Of a stretch of DNA of 13,835 nt, positions 7,320 through 13,835 are shown in pieces; the first letter of the stretch is position 1; every line of letters starts with the position of its first letter. The notes under the pieces are model-generated. The model was not told the DNA's origin. It did not search any database and was given only the letters and a program-made list of their open reading frames with translations. Position numbers and translations under genes: made by a program. This DNA comes from JAKAFX01 sp043196285 (GTDB lineage: Archaea; Thermoplasmatota; Thermoplasmata; Thermoplasmatales; Thermoplasmataceae). The stretch spans positions 1 to 13,835 of the forward strand of contig JBBYJL010000033.1 in NCBI GenBank assembly GCA_043196285.1. The letters are read 5' to 3'.

Positions 7320-7892
7320 TTATTTTATCCTGATTTCATAGCAATATATAGACTCAAAATCAAAAGTCTCTTTTCCGATCTCAATAAACATCAGGTTATT
7401 GAATTCATTCATCAGACCCTTAATATCAGTCAGGTCGGATAGTATAATGAAAGCTTCCCCATGTATGTGAAGAAACTGGGGAAGCATAGCGAGAAATCTC
7501 CTCGTGACCTGGAATCCATCATCGCCACCGCTCCACTGCTCTGATCCGGTTCCCTCATCACTGACCGGCAGGTAAGGCGGGTTGAATATTACAGTGTCGT
7601 AAATCCCTTTTACATTACTAAACAGATCGCTTTGCAGGACAGTGATGAAAACCCCATTACTTCTTGCATTTTTCGCAGTGCATTCCACTGCAAGGGGATT
7701 GATGTCCACCGCTGTAACGTTGCTGCCGGAGATCGCACAAAGGATGGAAACAATTCCAGTTCCACTGCCTATTTCAATGCATCTTTTTCCACACCGGACA
7801 GAACGGGCCAGCAGCAAAGAATCGTCTTCAGGCTGATAAACATCCTTACAGTTCTCTATTTCTATGTCATGAATGCCAATTCTTATGAACAA
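7320..7892 (-). CDS. hemK2: HemK2-type class I methyltransferase, probable aRF1 glutamine N5-methyltransferase
   Basis: This is an S-adenosylmethionine-dependent methyltransferase (190 aa) of the short archaeal/eukaryotic HemK2/Mtq2 type. In eukaryotes this enzyme, with Trm112, methylates the GGQ glutamine of the release factor; the archaeal target is expected to be aRF1. Seen here are VYQPEDDSLLL (18-28), equivalent to the family's VYxPxEDSxLL; SAM motif I IEIGSGTGI (39-47); acidic residue D63 in AVDIN; and catalytic NPPYLP at 104-109. The bacterial N-terminal helical domain is absent, as expected. No in-frame ATG exists near the beginning. TTG 7892 is chosen because a TATA box lies about 26 bases ahead with no Shine-Dalgarno, implying a leaderless transcript starting at this codon. 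It is first in the hemK2-drg-aph cluster. Confidence 0.9.
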   Translation of the reverse strand: MFIRIGIHDIEIENCKDVYQPEDDSLLLARSVRCGKRCIEIGSGTGIVSILCAISGSNVTAVDINPLAVECTAKNARSNGVFITVLQSDLFSNVKGIYDTVIFNPPYLPVSDEGTGSEQWSGGDDGFQVTRRFLAMLPQFLHIHGEAFIILSDLTDIKGLMNEFNNLMFIEIGKETFDFESIYCYEIRIK

Positions 7893-7914
7893 CAGATGCA
7901 GGAAAAGTGATGAA

Positions 7915-7922
7915 TTATATAA
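7915..7922 (-). promoter_or_regulatory. TATA box of the hemK2-drg-aph cluster
   Basis: TTATATAA (self-complementary) is centred about 26 bases from TTG 7892 on the - strand. The spacing matches leaderless archaeal promoters and supports the TTG start of hemK2. Confidence 0.6.
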
Positions 7923-7985
7923 CCATGTACATCAGCATTATGAGTCTGTAAATTCATGCCATTCAAATTTTGATCCTACATATCA

Positions 7986-8006
7986 ATTTATTTAAAATTA
8001 TAAAAA
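7986..8006 (+). promoter_or_regulatory. Likely TATA/promoter region of topA
   Basis: An A/T-only run with TTTATTTAAAATTATAAAAA precedes topA. A start of transcription about 25 bases on, near 8030, would leave a leader of about 20 bases carrying CAGGT (8040-8044), a modest Shine-Dalgarno eight bases before TTG 8053. The topA and hemK2 promoters lie back to back in the 160-base divergent gap. Confidence 0.5.
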
Positions 8007-8052
8007 AACATTTTAATGGGACAAAAGCTTTCACACATTCAGGTAAACTTTA

Positions 8053-10353
8053 TTGGCAACTAACATCATCATAGCGGAGAAAGCGGATGCGGCAAGAAGA
8101 ATTTCATATTATCTCTCCGATGGCAAGTCGAAAACAAAGAAAGGGAAGGGGCTAAATTACATAGAGTTTGAGAACGATAATGAAAAGAGTATAGTCATTC
8201 CTCTAAGCGGTCACATAGTTGAGCTTGATTTTCCTGAAACCCTTAAAAAGTGGAATGAGACAGATCTCGAAACCCTTATTGACGCTAGGCAGGTGAGGAA
8301 CGTAAAGAACAGGAGCGCTTTTTCGACGCTTCAGGAATTCGGGAAGCAGGCTGACAGGATCATCATTGCCACAGACTATGATCGCGAGGGAGAACTTATC
8401 GGCGTTGAAGCCCTTGACATAATATTCGGCGGAGCTTCAGGAACTAGGAAAGACGGATCAATACTGAGGGCAAAATTCAGCGCACTGACTGGAGAGGAGA
8501 TAAACGCCGCATTCAAGGATCCCATCAAGGTTGACTATTTCCTGGCGGATGCGGCAGGTGCACGAGAGGAGATAGATCTTCTCTGGGGAGCAGTGCTGAC
8601 CAGATTCTTCTCCCTGGCAACAAACCGCCTGGGAAAGAATTTCATATCGCTGGGCAGGGTCCAGACACCAACGCTTGCTCTCATAGTCAAGAGAGAAATA
8701 GAGATCAGGAATTTTGTACCAGAACCATTCTGGAAACTTGAAGCGATTTTCCACAAAGATATAGACTTCAATGGAGAATATGCAGGTGGAACGTTCACCG
8801 ACAAATCCAGGGCAGAGGCGGTGCTTAAAAAGGCAAGCCTGAAGGAGGCGGAGGTAAGGGAGTACAGAGTGGAAGACGAGAGGATTTACAAGCCTTCACC
8901 GTTCAATACAACGGAATTCCTCAGGGAAGCCTCGAGGATAGGCGTCCTGCCTTCCAGGGCAATGAAGATTGCAGAATCGCTCTACATGCGCGGGCTCATA
9001 AGCTACCCAAGGACGGATAACACAGTATACCAAAAATCAATATCACTCAAGGGCGTGCTTCTGAAGCTCAAGAACTCCAAATATTCCACTGAAGCGGAAA
9101 AGGTGCTGTCACAGGATAGGATCATCCCATCACGCGGAAGGCAGGAGGCCACTGATCATCCACCAATATATCCCGTATCTGCGCCGAAATCCGGCGAACT
9201 GAAGGGGGAATTCGAGAAGATATATGAACTGGTGGTCAGGAGGTTTCTTGCAACACTTTACAAGGAAGGGGTGAAGGAGACAAGAACTGCAATGCTTGAC
9301 GTGAACGGGGTTGAATTCATATCAAAGGGATCGAAGATAAAGGAAAAAGGATGGCTCGAACTTTATCCATACAGGACAGTAAAGGAGGTTGAACTTCCGT
9401 CAATGGCAGTCGGAGAAAAAGTCCAGGTAAAGGACATAAGCCTGAACGAAAACATGACCAAGCCGCCTCCAAGGTACGATATCGCCTCGCTGATCAAGAC
9501 AATGGAGGAACTCATGCTGGGCACAAAGAGCACCAGGCATGACATAATCGAGAAACTGCAGAGCAGGGGATTCATTGAAGGCAATCCTGTAAGGCCCACT
9601 CCGCTAGGCATGGGACTCATTGAATCAGTGATCAAGATAAATTCAAGAATATCAGACCCGGATATGACAGCCACGCTGGAAAAAGACATGGACAGGATAG
9701 CAAACAGAACCATAACCAAGCAGGAAGTGATCGAAGAATCAAGGAATATGCTCAGGAGTACCCTGAAAGAGTTCAGGGAAAAACAGGAGGTTATAAAGGA
9801 AACAATCAGGAGAAATCTTTCCCAGGGAGAGGTTATCGGTGACTGTCCCATAGACTCCGGAAAGATTTCCCTCATAAAGAACAAGGACCTCGTAAAGATA
9901 AAATGCTCAACAGAGAACTGCAGGATCGACTTCATCCTGAAAGCGAACGGCAAGATAGAGCTTGCCGGCAAGACCTGTCCTGAATGCGGGCTTCCATTGA
10001 TAAAGATAATCAGGAGAGGCCAGTCGCCTGAGATCAAATGTATAGATCCTAAATGCAAGTATAACCAGGACAAGGACACAATGGGAAAGTGCCCGGCAGA
10101 TGGTGGCGATCTTGTTATAAGACAGTCGAAATACGGAAAGCGGTTCCTGGGATGCTCCAATTACCCAGCCTGCACAGTAACATATCCCCTGCCCCAGATG
10201 GGTCATGTTGTGTACACAGGCGAAACCTGTAAATTCTGCAATTCACCTATACTTGCCATAACAAGGAACAAGTCCAGATGGGTTTTCTGCCCTAAAATGG
10301 ACTGTGAATTCAACAAGAAGAAGAGTGGTAAAAGTGAAAAGGCAGTATCCTGA
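8053..10353 (+). CDS. topA: Archaeal DNA topoisomerase I (type IA) with zinc-ribbon tail
   Basis: This is a type IA topoisomerase (766 aa) that relaxes negative supercoils through a 5'-phosphotyrosine intermediate. The Toprim domain has AEK with E9 and ATDYDREGE with D108/D110/E112. SLGRVQTPTLAL (199-210) is the family signature, and the catalytic tyrosine is Y318 in ISYPRTDN. LMLGTKSTRHDIIE (487-500) is also typical. Residues about 595-755 form four zinc-ribbon-like modules: C598/C618/C623, C642/C645/C663/C668, C680/C701/C707, C726/C729/C746/C751. Modules 1 and 3 carry Asp (CPID, CPAD) where 2 and 4 have the second Cys. No helicase domain is present, so this is not reverse gyrase. The start is TTG 8053, giving MATNIIIAEK, the expected N-terminus, with a modest upstream SD. 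The 3' end overlaps the next gene. Confidence 0.96.
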   Translation: MATNIIIAEKADAARRISYYLSDGKSKTKKGKGLNYIEFENDNEKSIVIPLSGHIVELDFPETLKKWNETDLETLIDARQVRNVKNRSAFSTLQEFGKQADRIIIATDYDREGELIGVEALDIIFGGASGTRKDGSILRAKFSALTGEEINAAFKDPIKVDYFLADAAGAREEIDLLWGAVLTRFFSLATNRLGKNFISLGRVQTPTLALIVKREIEIRNFVPEPFWKLEAIFHKDIDFNGEYAGGTFTDKSRAEAVLKKASLKEAEVREYRVEDERIYKPSPFNTTEFLREASRIGVLPSRAMKIAESLYMRGLISYPRTDNTVYQKSISLKGVLLKLKNSKYSTEAEKVLSQDRIIPSRGRQEATDHPPIYPVSAPKSGELKGEFEKIYELVVRRFLATLYKEGVKETRTAMLDVNGVEFISKGSKIKEKGWLELYPYRTVKEVELPSMAVGEKVQVKDISLNENMTKPPPRYDIASLIKTMEELMLGTKSTRHDIIEKLQSRGFIEGNPVRPTPLGMGLIESVIKINSRISDPDMTATLEKDMDRIANRTITKQEVIEESRNMLRSTLKEFREKQEVIKETIRRNLSQGEVIGDCPIDSGKISLIKNKDLVKIKCSTENCRIDFILKANGKIELAGKTCPECGLPLIKIIRRGQSPEIKCIDPKCKYNQDKDTMGKCPADGGDLVIRQSKYGKRFLGCSNYPACTVTYPLPQMGHVVYTGETCKFCNSPILAITRNKSRWVFCPKMDCEFNKKKSGKSEKAVS

Positions 10354-11221
10354 ACTGTGGACTTTCGTCATCCTGGCATTTACCTCAATATTTGCCCTGT
10401 TCCTGGCTCAGGATTTTTTTGTGGCAAGCGGGGAAACACAGACATCCTCATCCTCTGGAAACATCATACTCATACTGTTCTTCATCACAATGACCCTCGT
10501 TTTTACAGGGGTCATACTTTTCCTTGCAAAAAGAAAGGGGGTCAGGGCAGTCAGGATCCTGTTTATAGTTCTCTCAATATATGTGATATTCTGGATATCC
10601 ATCCCGATCTCGGATCTGATAGTCTCAGTGCAGCCCATCAGCTATGCTGCCGCGGTAGACGAATTTTACGTGCTCTGGATCGCAATTCCCGCCATACTTG
10701 GATACATGCTGATATTCAGGAACGAATGGTACATTACGGACATTGTAGGATTCATGCTTTCAGCAGGCCTTGCTGCTGCCTGGGGATCGCTCATAAACGT
10801 ATGGTACACCATAGTACTTCTTGCAGCATTTGCAGTATATGATTACATCTCTGTCTACAAGACCAAACACATGGTTAGCCTTGCGAAGACTGCGTTTGCA
10901 ACGGACATACCAATGCTTTTCGTCATACCGTCTTCACCAGGTTTTTCCATGAAGGACATTGCGTTTGATGACGAGGGCAGGAAAGGCGACATGGGTGCAC
11001 TGATGCTTGGGTTCGGCGACATTGCCATGCCCTGCATACTTATTATATCATCAACGATATCATTTGGTTTCCGCTTTCCATTCTTCATCCTGCCGCTGAT
11101 TGGAGCCGCGGCCGGACTCCTCGTCCTGTTTCTGACAGCCAAGAGACCGGCCCCGGGATTGCCTTATATCAATACGGGGGTAATTGGAGGATTCCTTCTG
11201 GCATTTGCACTATTCAGGTAG
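10334..11221 (+). CDS. Presenilin/SPP-like intramembrane aspartyl protease (archaeal PSH)
   Basis: This is a polytopic membrane protein (295 aa from GTG 10334) of the presenilin/signal-peptide-peptidase homologue family, which cleaves transmembrane helices inside the membrane. About nine hydrophobic segments are seen. Catalytic aspartates are D170 in FAVYDYISVYKTKHM and D229 in LGFGDIAMP, the two GxGD-protease motifs. The C-terminal PAL-type motif appears as APGLPYINTG (274-277 PGLP), with Gly where Ala is usual. A short basic N-terminus (KRQ) precedes the first helix. The start is one of three in-frame GTGs (10304, 10325, 10334). I chose 10334 for the GGT-containing SD-like stretch before it; all overlap the topA 3' end (20-50 bases), indicating translational coupling with topA. 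Natural substrates of archaeal members are unknown. Confidence 0.9.
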   Translation: MKRQYPELWTFVILAFTSIFALFLAQDFFVASGETQTSSSSGNIILILFFITMTLVFTGVILFLAKRKGVRAVRILFIVLSIYVIFWISIPISDLIVSVQPISYAAAVDEFYVLWIAIPAILGYMLIFRNEWYITDIVGFMLSAGLAAAWGSLINVWYTIVLLAAFAVYDYISVYKTKHMVSLAKTAFATDIPMLFVIPSSPGFSMKDIAFDDEGRKGDMGALMLGFGDIAMPCILIISSTISFGFRFPFFILPLIGAAAGLLVLFLTAKRPAPGLPYINTGVIGGFLLAFALFR

Positions 11222-11222
11222 A

Positions 11223-12143
11223 TCAATCAGGCACAATGGATGAGGCTCTCTGGAGTTCAGATACCTCACCATCAGTCAGCCTCCAGTCTGCCGCACCCAT
11301 ATTTTCCATAAGTTGATCTGTCGACTTTATCCCAGGTATTACGAACGACTCCTGGCAGATGAGGTAATTCAGTGCAACCTGCGAAGGTGTTTTGGATCTT
11401 GAAACTGCTATTTCCCTTATCTTTTCAATAAGGGGCATCAGCTTCTCCACATTCTCCTTGCTGAAAAGGGAATCCCTCTGCCTTATCTCGTCTCTCGGCA
11501 GGTTTCCCGGACTGTATTTCCCGGATAAGAGCCCCTTTGCGATAGGACTCCAGGCAATCATACTGATTGATTTATTGCGCATGAAGGGAACAAGATCAGT
11601 TTCAACCTCCCTCTGAATCAGGTTATACCTCATCTGGTTGGAAACCAGATCATGCTTGGAGAGAGCTTCCAGAACCTCCTGAAGTTTCGCAAGCGGATAA
11701 TTGCATACTCCAATGTATCTGACCTTGCCAGAATCCACCAGTTTCTCCATTGCAGATATCGTTTCCTTTATGGGAACAGAAGAGTCAGGCCAGTGAAGCT
11801 GGTACAGATCAATGTAGCTCGTGTTGAGCCTCCTGAGGCTCCGATCACAGGAATTGATGACATCATCCTTCCTGAAATGAGGCGGAGCAACCTTTGTCGC
11901 GATTATTATATCCTCTCTTCTGTACCCCTCCAGAGCCCTGGAGATGACCTCCTCAGAGTGTCCGCTGCCATATATCTCTGCAGTATCAATGTAATTGACG
12001 CCGTTTTCAAAGCCATATTTCATTGCTTTAATAACATCGTTATCAGTGAAATCAGTGCCCCAACCCCTCCCTCCGGCCTGCCATGCACCAAAACCGACAA
12101 CTGATACCCTGAGGTCGCTTTTTCCTATGTTCTTGTATTCCAT
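11223..12143 (-). CDS. Aldo/keto reductase
   Basis: This is a cytosolic NAD(P)H-dependent oxidoreductase of the aldo/keto reductase superfamily (306 aa, TIM barrel). The catalytic tetrad is complete: D53 and Y58 in NYIDTAEIYGSGHSEE, K84 in IATKV, H117 in LYQLHWPD. The family signature MEKLVDSGKVRYIGVCNY and the cofactor-binding end VIPGIKSTDQLMENMGA are present. The substrate cannot be read from sequence; a small aldehyde or sugar is usual. ATG 12143 has AGGA five bases upstream and an AT-rich TATA region about 27 bases away, so it should be transcribed alone. Its stop codon is separated by a single base from the convergent presenilin-like gene. Confidence 0.94.
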   Translation of the reverse strand: MEYKNIGKSDLRVSVVGFGAWQAGGRGWGTDFTDNDVIKAMKYGFENGVNYIDTAEIYGSGHSEEVISRALEGYRREDIIIATKVAPPHFRKDDVINSCDRSLRRLNTSYIDLYQLHWPDSSVPIKETISAMEKLVDSGKVRYIGVCNYPLAKLQEVLEALSKHDLVSNQMRYNLIQREVETDLVPFMRNKSISMIAWSPIAKGLLSGKYSPGNLPRDEIRQRDSLFSKENVEKLMPLIEKIREIAVSRSKTPSQVALNYLICQESFVIPGIKSTDQLMENMGAADWRLTDGEVSELQRASSIVPD

Positions 12144-12160
12144 AAATTCCTATCAGACCA

Positions 12161-12174
12161 TAATTTATTATATA
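12161..12174 (-). promoter_or_regulatory. TATA region of the aldo/keto reductase gene
   Basis: On the - strand TATAATAAATTA lies roughly 20-30 bases before ATG 12143, inside a longer A/T-only run reaching 12180. The spacing suits a promoter with a very short or absent leader. The AGGA ahead of the ATG may act as a weak SD if a few leader bases exist. Confidence 0.5.
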
Positions 12175-12249
12175 TTTTATTTCACAATGAATTATTTAAG
12201 ATACAATCCATATTATATTGCAATTTTTTATAAAACAAAAGCACAGTTA

Positions 12250-12271
12250 TCGCAATATAGATGAATTGCGA
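12250..12271 (-). repeat. Perfect 7-bp inverted repeat / hairpin TCGCAAT-n8-ATTGCGA
   Basis: TCGCAAT (12250-12256), an 8-base spacer, and ATTGCGA (12265-12271) form a perfect dyad in AT-rich DNA. On the - strand it is followed a few bases later by CTTTTGTTTTAT, so it could help end purH transcription about 180 bases past the stop. It is also placed where a regulator dyad upstream of the reductase promoter could lie. Neither role is proven. Confidence 0.35.
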
Positions 12272-12453
12272 AAATTTATTGTTATTCAGGATACTCGATT
12301 GAATACCCACAGGTAGCGGGAAATTCAGGCCTGATGAAGGTACCGATGAAGCAGGGATATTCCATGATCCAGGATGGAAAGAATCTCACCCGGAGAAAAT
12401 AACCTGCTCATCCAAGATATGCAGGTCCTGGTACAGTGATGATAAGAAGCGGC

Positions 12454-13835
12454 CTAGTGGAGGAACACCCTCTTGCCAGTGAAGTACATAGGGATTCCAT
12501 ACCTGTTTGAAGCATCAAGAACCTCCTTGTCACGAATGGAACCACCAGGTTGTATGATTGCAGATATGCCACTATTTGCAGCCAGTTCCACATTATCGCT
12601 GAAAGGAAGGAAACCGTCTGAGGCCATAACCGATCCTTTTGCCTTATCTCCTGCTCTTGCTACTGCAATGCGGAGAGCCTCAATTCTTGAGGTCTGTCCT
12701 GCACCTATCCCTGTGGTGGTGCGGTTCTTTGCGAGCACAATTGCATTGCTTCTGCAATGGGCAGATACCTTCCAGGCAAACTCAAGATCTTCAATATCCT
12801 TCTTTTCTGACATCACCGTTGTCTTTAAGTCCAGGTTCTGGAACCCAGAATTTAACTGAGACTGGGAAAGCATGCCTCCAATAACGCTACGGTACCGCAA
12901 ATCAGAATCCCTCTGCATCGCTACTTTTAGTATCCTGAGATTCTTTTTCTTTTTTAGCGTGTCCAGAGCTTCCGCAGAGAAAGACGGTGCAACCACAGCC
13001 TCGACAAAGTATCTGCTGATCTCAATTGCAGTTTCTGCATCCACCTCACGGTTTAATGCTATAACAGATCCGTAGGCAGATTCACTATCTGCATTGAACG
13101 CATTCTGGAAAGCAAGTTTCAATGAATCGCTGGAGCAGACTCCGCATGGTGTATTATGCTTCACTATCACTGCTGTGGGTTCCGAGAAATCTAGAACAGT
13201 CTCCAGTGCGGAACTGGCATCAAGTATGTTATTGTAGGACAGTTCTTTTCCGTTCAGTTTCTCGGACCCAGGAATGCCAAAGGAGCTCCCGTCGCTATAA
13301 AGACTTCCGGTCTGATCCGGGTTTTCACCATACCTGAGCTTTACTCCATCACTGTAGTGCAGAAAAAGGTGTTCAGGCGCAGAGGCACCGATCTTACTAT
13401 GCAATTCCCTGTAGATTGTCATATCATAAATCGAAACATAGGCAAATGCTTTCAGTGCAAGGACTTTGCGTGTTTCTAGATCAATGCTGCCGCTCCCTGC
13501 TATCTGATCTGCGACAATGCCATAATCACCCTGATCTACGACCACAGCAACATTCGAGAAATTTTTGGCTGCCGCCCTGATCAGCGAAACGCCGCCAACA
13601 TCAATGTTTTCTATCATCTCGTCAAGATCCCCTTTGACCGCAGCCTCCTTGAATGGATACAGATTCGATATCACAAGATCAAATTCCTTATAACCGAACA
13701 TCTGCAGCTCATCGTTTGATGATGCATCTCTCCTGGAAAGAATTCCTGCATAGAGGGCGGGATGAAGTGTCTTTACCCTTCCACCAAGCAGCGAGTCAAA
13801 GCCAGTAAGGGTGGAAACCTTTTCGCACTTCACGT
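12454..13835 (-). CDS. purH: Bifunctional AICAR transformylase / IMP cyclohydrolase, N-terminus beyond window
   Basis: PurH performs the last two steps of purine synthesis: formyl transfer to AICAR from 10-formyl-tetrahydrofolate, then ring closure to IMP. About 460 codons are visible. The reading frame runs off the right edge, and the first visible codons (GTG AAG TGC) are internal, with about 45 residues missing compared with the usual family N-terminus. The cyclohydrolase (MGS-like) part shows GGRVKTLHPALYAGIL, with the active-site Lys-Thr, and IDVGGVSLIRAAAKN. The transformylase part shows RYGENPDQ, the catalytic Lys-His in VKHNTPCGV, WKVSAHCRSNAIVLAKN, SDGFLPFSDNVELAANSG, IIQPGGSIRD and the closing FTGKRVFLH. 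The stop is TAG (complement of 12454-12456). No decay is visible. The promoter lies outside the window. Confidence 0.95.
   Translation of the reverse strand, partial: VKCEKVSTLTGFDSLLGGRVKTLHPALYAGILSRRDASSNDELQMFGYKEFDLVISNLYPFKEAAVKGDLDEMIENIDVGGVSLIRAAAKNFSNVAVVVDQGDYGIVADQIAGSGSIDLETRKVLALKAFAYVSIYDMTIYRELHSKIGASAPEHLFLHYSDGVKLRYGENPDQTGSLYSDGSSFGIPGSEKLNGKELSYNNILDASSALETVLDFSEPTAVIVKHNTPCGVCSSDSLKLAFQNAFNADSESAYGSVIALNREVDAETAIEISRYFVEAVVAPSFSAEALDTLKKKKNLRILKVAMQRDSDLRYRSVIGGMLSQSQLNSGFQNLDLKTTVMSEKKDIEDLEFAWKVSAHCRSNAIVLAKNRTTTGIGAGQTSRIEALRIAVARAGDKAKGSVMASDGFLPFSDNVELAANSGISAIIQPGGSIRDKEVLDASNRYGIPMYFTGKRVFLH

Larger units (their letters stand above)
12144..12453. other. 310-base intergenic region between the reductase gene and purH 3' end
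   Basis: The left half (12144-12300) is strongly A/T-rich and contains the reductase promoter and a perfect 7-bp inverted repeat. The right half (about 12290-12450) has visibly higher GC, like the coding regions. It holds two overlapping open + strand frames: about 12302 to the TGA near 12480, reading RPDEGTDEAGIFHDPGWKES within it, and another closing at a TAA near 12400 (GLMKVPMKQGYSMIQDGKNL). Neither has a good start or SD and I recognise neither. It could be a decayed gene, an unannotated RNA, or chance. Confidence 0.4.

Noticed and set aside
9363..10160. Long - strand open frame (265 codons) opposite topA
   Set aside because: It is a mirror of the topA coding bias. It has no start signal or promoter, and the + strand frame carries unmistakable TopA motifs.
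8053..10353. TopA as reverse gyrase or part of one
   Set aside because: There is no N-terminal helicase domain. The protein begins directly with the Toprim motif and has the ordinary archaeal topoisomerase I tail.
1..13835. CRISPR array, rRNA, tRNA or defence island
   Set aside because: I saw no regularly spaced repeats, no conserved rRNA or tRNA segments and no defence gene other than the TnpB fragment. Most genes are recognisable housekeeping families.

Overview
The window looks like a chromosomal segment of a thermoacidophilic euryarchaeon, most likely of the order Thermoplasmatales. The evidence is an archaeal XPD helicase, an archaeal-type topoisomerase I with a zinc-ribbon tail, a HemK2-type methyltransferase, a DRG GTPase, an archaeal presenilin homologue, heavy AGG/AGA arginine and ATA isoleucine usage, moderate GC, and A/T-rich TATA boxes about 26 bases before several start codons, as expected of leaderless archaeal transcripts. 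Species cannot be fixed from the sequence alone.

Layout, left to right. Bases 1-197 are the last 64 codons of an IS200/IS605-family TnpB gene. They are followed by a nested stem-loop that may belong to the element's right end and its omega RNA. On the + strand come xpd (TTG start, strong Shine-Dalgarno), a CBS-tailed ClC chloride channel/transporter, a RimI/Ard1-type N-acetyltransferase and a small NifX-like protein of unknown role behind a clear leaderless promoter. On the - strand lies a likely operon transcribed hemK2 -> drg -> aph (7892 down to 5236). It is led by a TATA box at 7915-7922 and ends at a small hairpin. Diverging from it on the + strand are topA and an overlapping presenilin-like intramembrane aspartyl protease. 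The protease gene converges, with one spacer base, on an aldo/keto reductase on the - strand. After an AT-rich 310-base gap comes purH on the - strand, cut by the right edge and lacking its N-terminus.

Most genes are housekeeping: DNA repair/transcription helicase, supercoiling control, release-factor modification, ribosome-associated GTPase, protein acetylation and purine synthesis. I see no defence island, CRISPR array, rRNA or tRNA. The most accessory part is the left edge, where a transposon end abuts xpd. Other points for a second look are the alternating complete and Asp-substituted zinc ribbons in TopA, a ClC that appears to lack the internal proton glutamate, the uncharacterised NifX-like protein, the APH-like kinase tied to two translation genes, and the unexplained purH/reductase gap.
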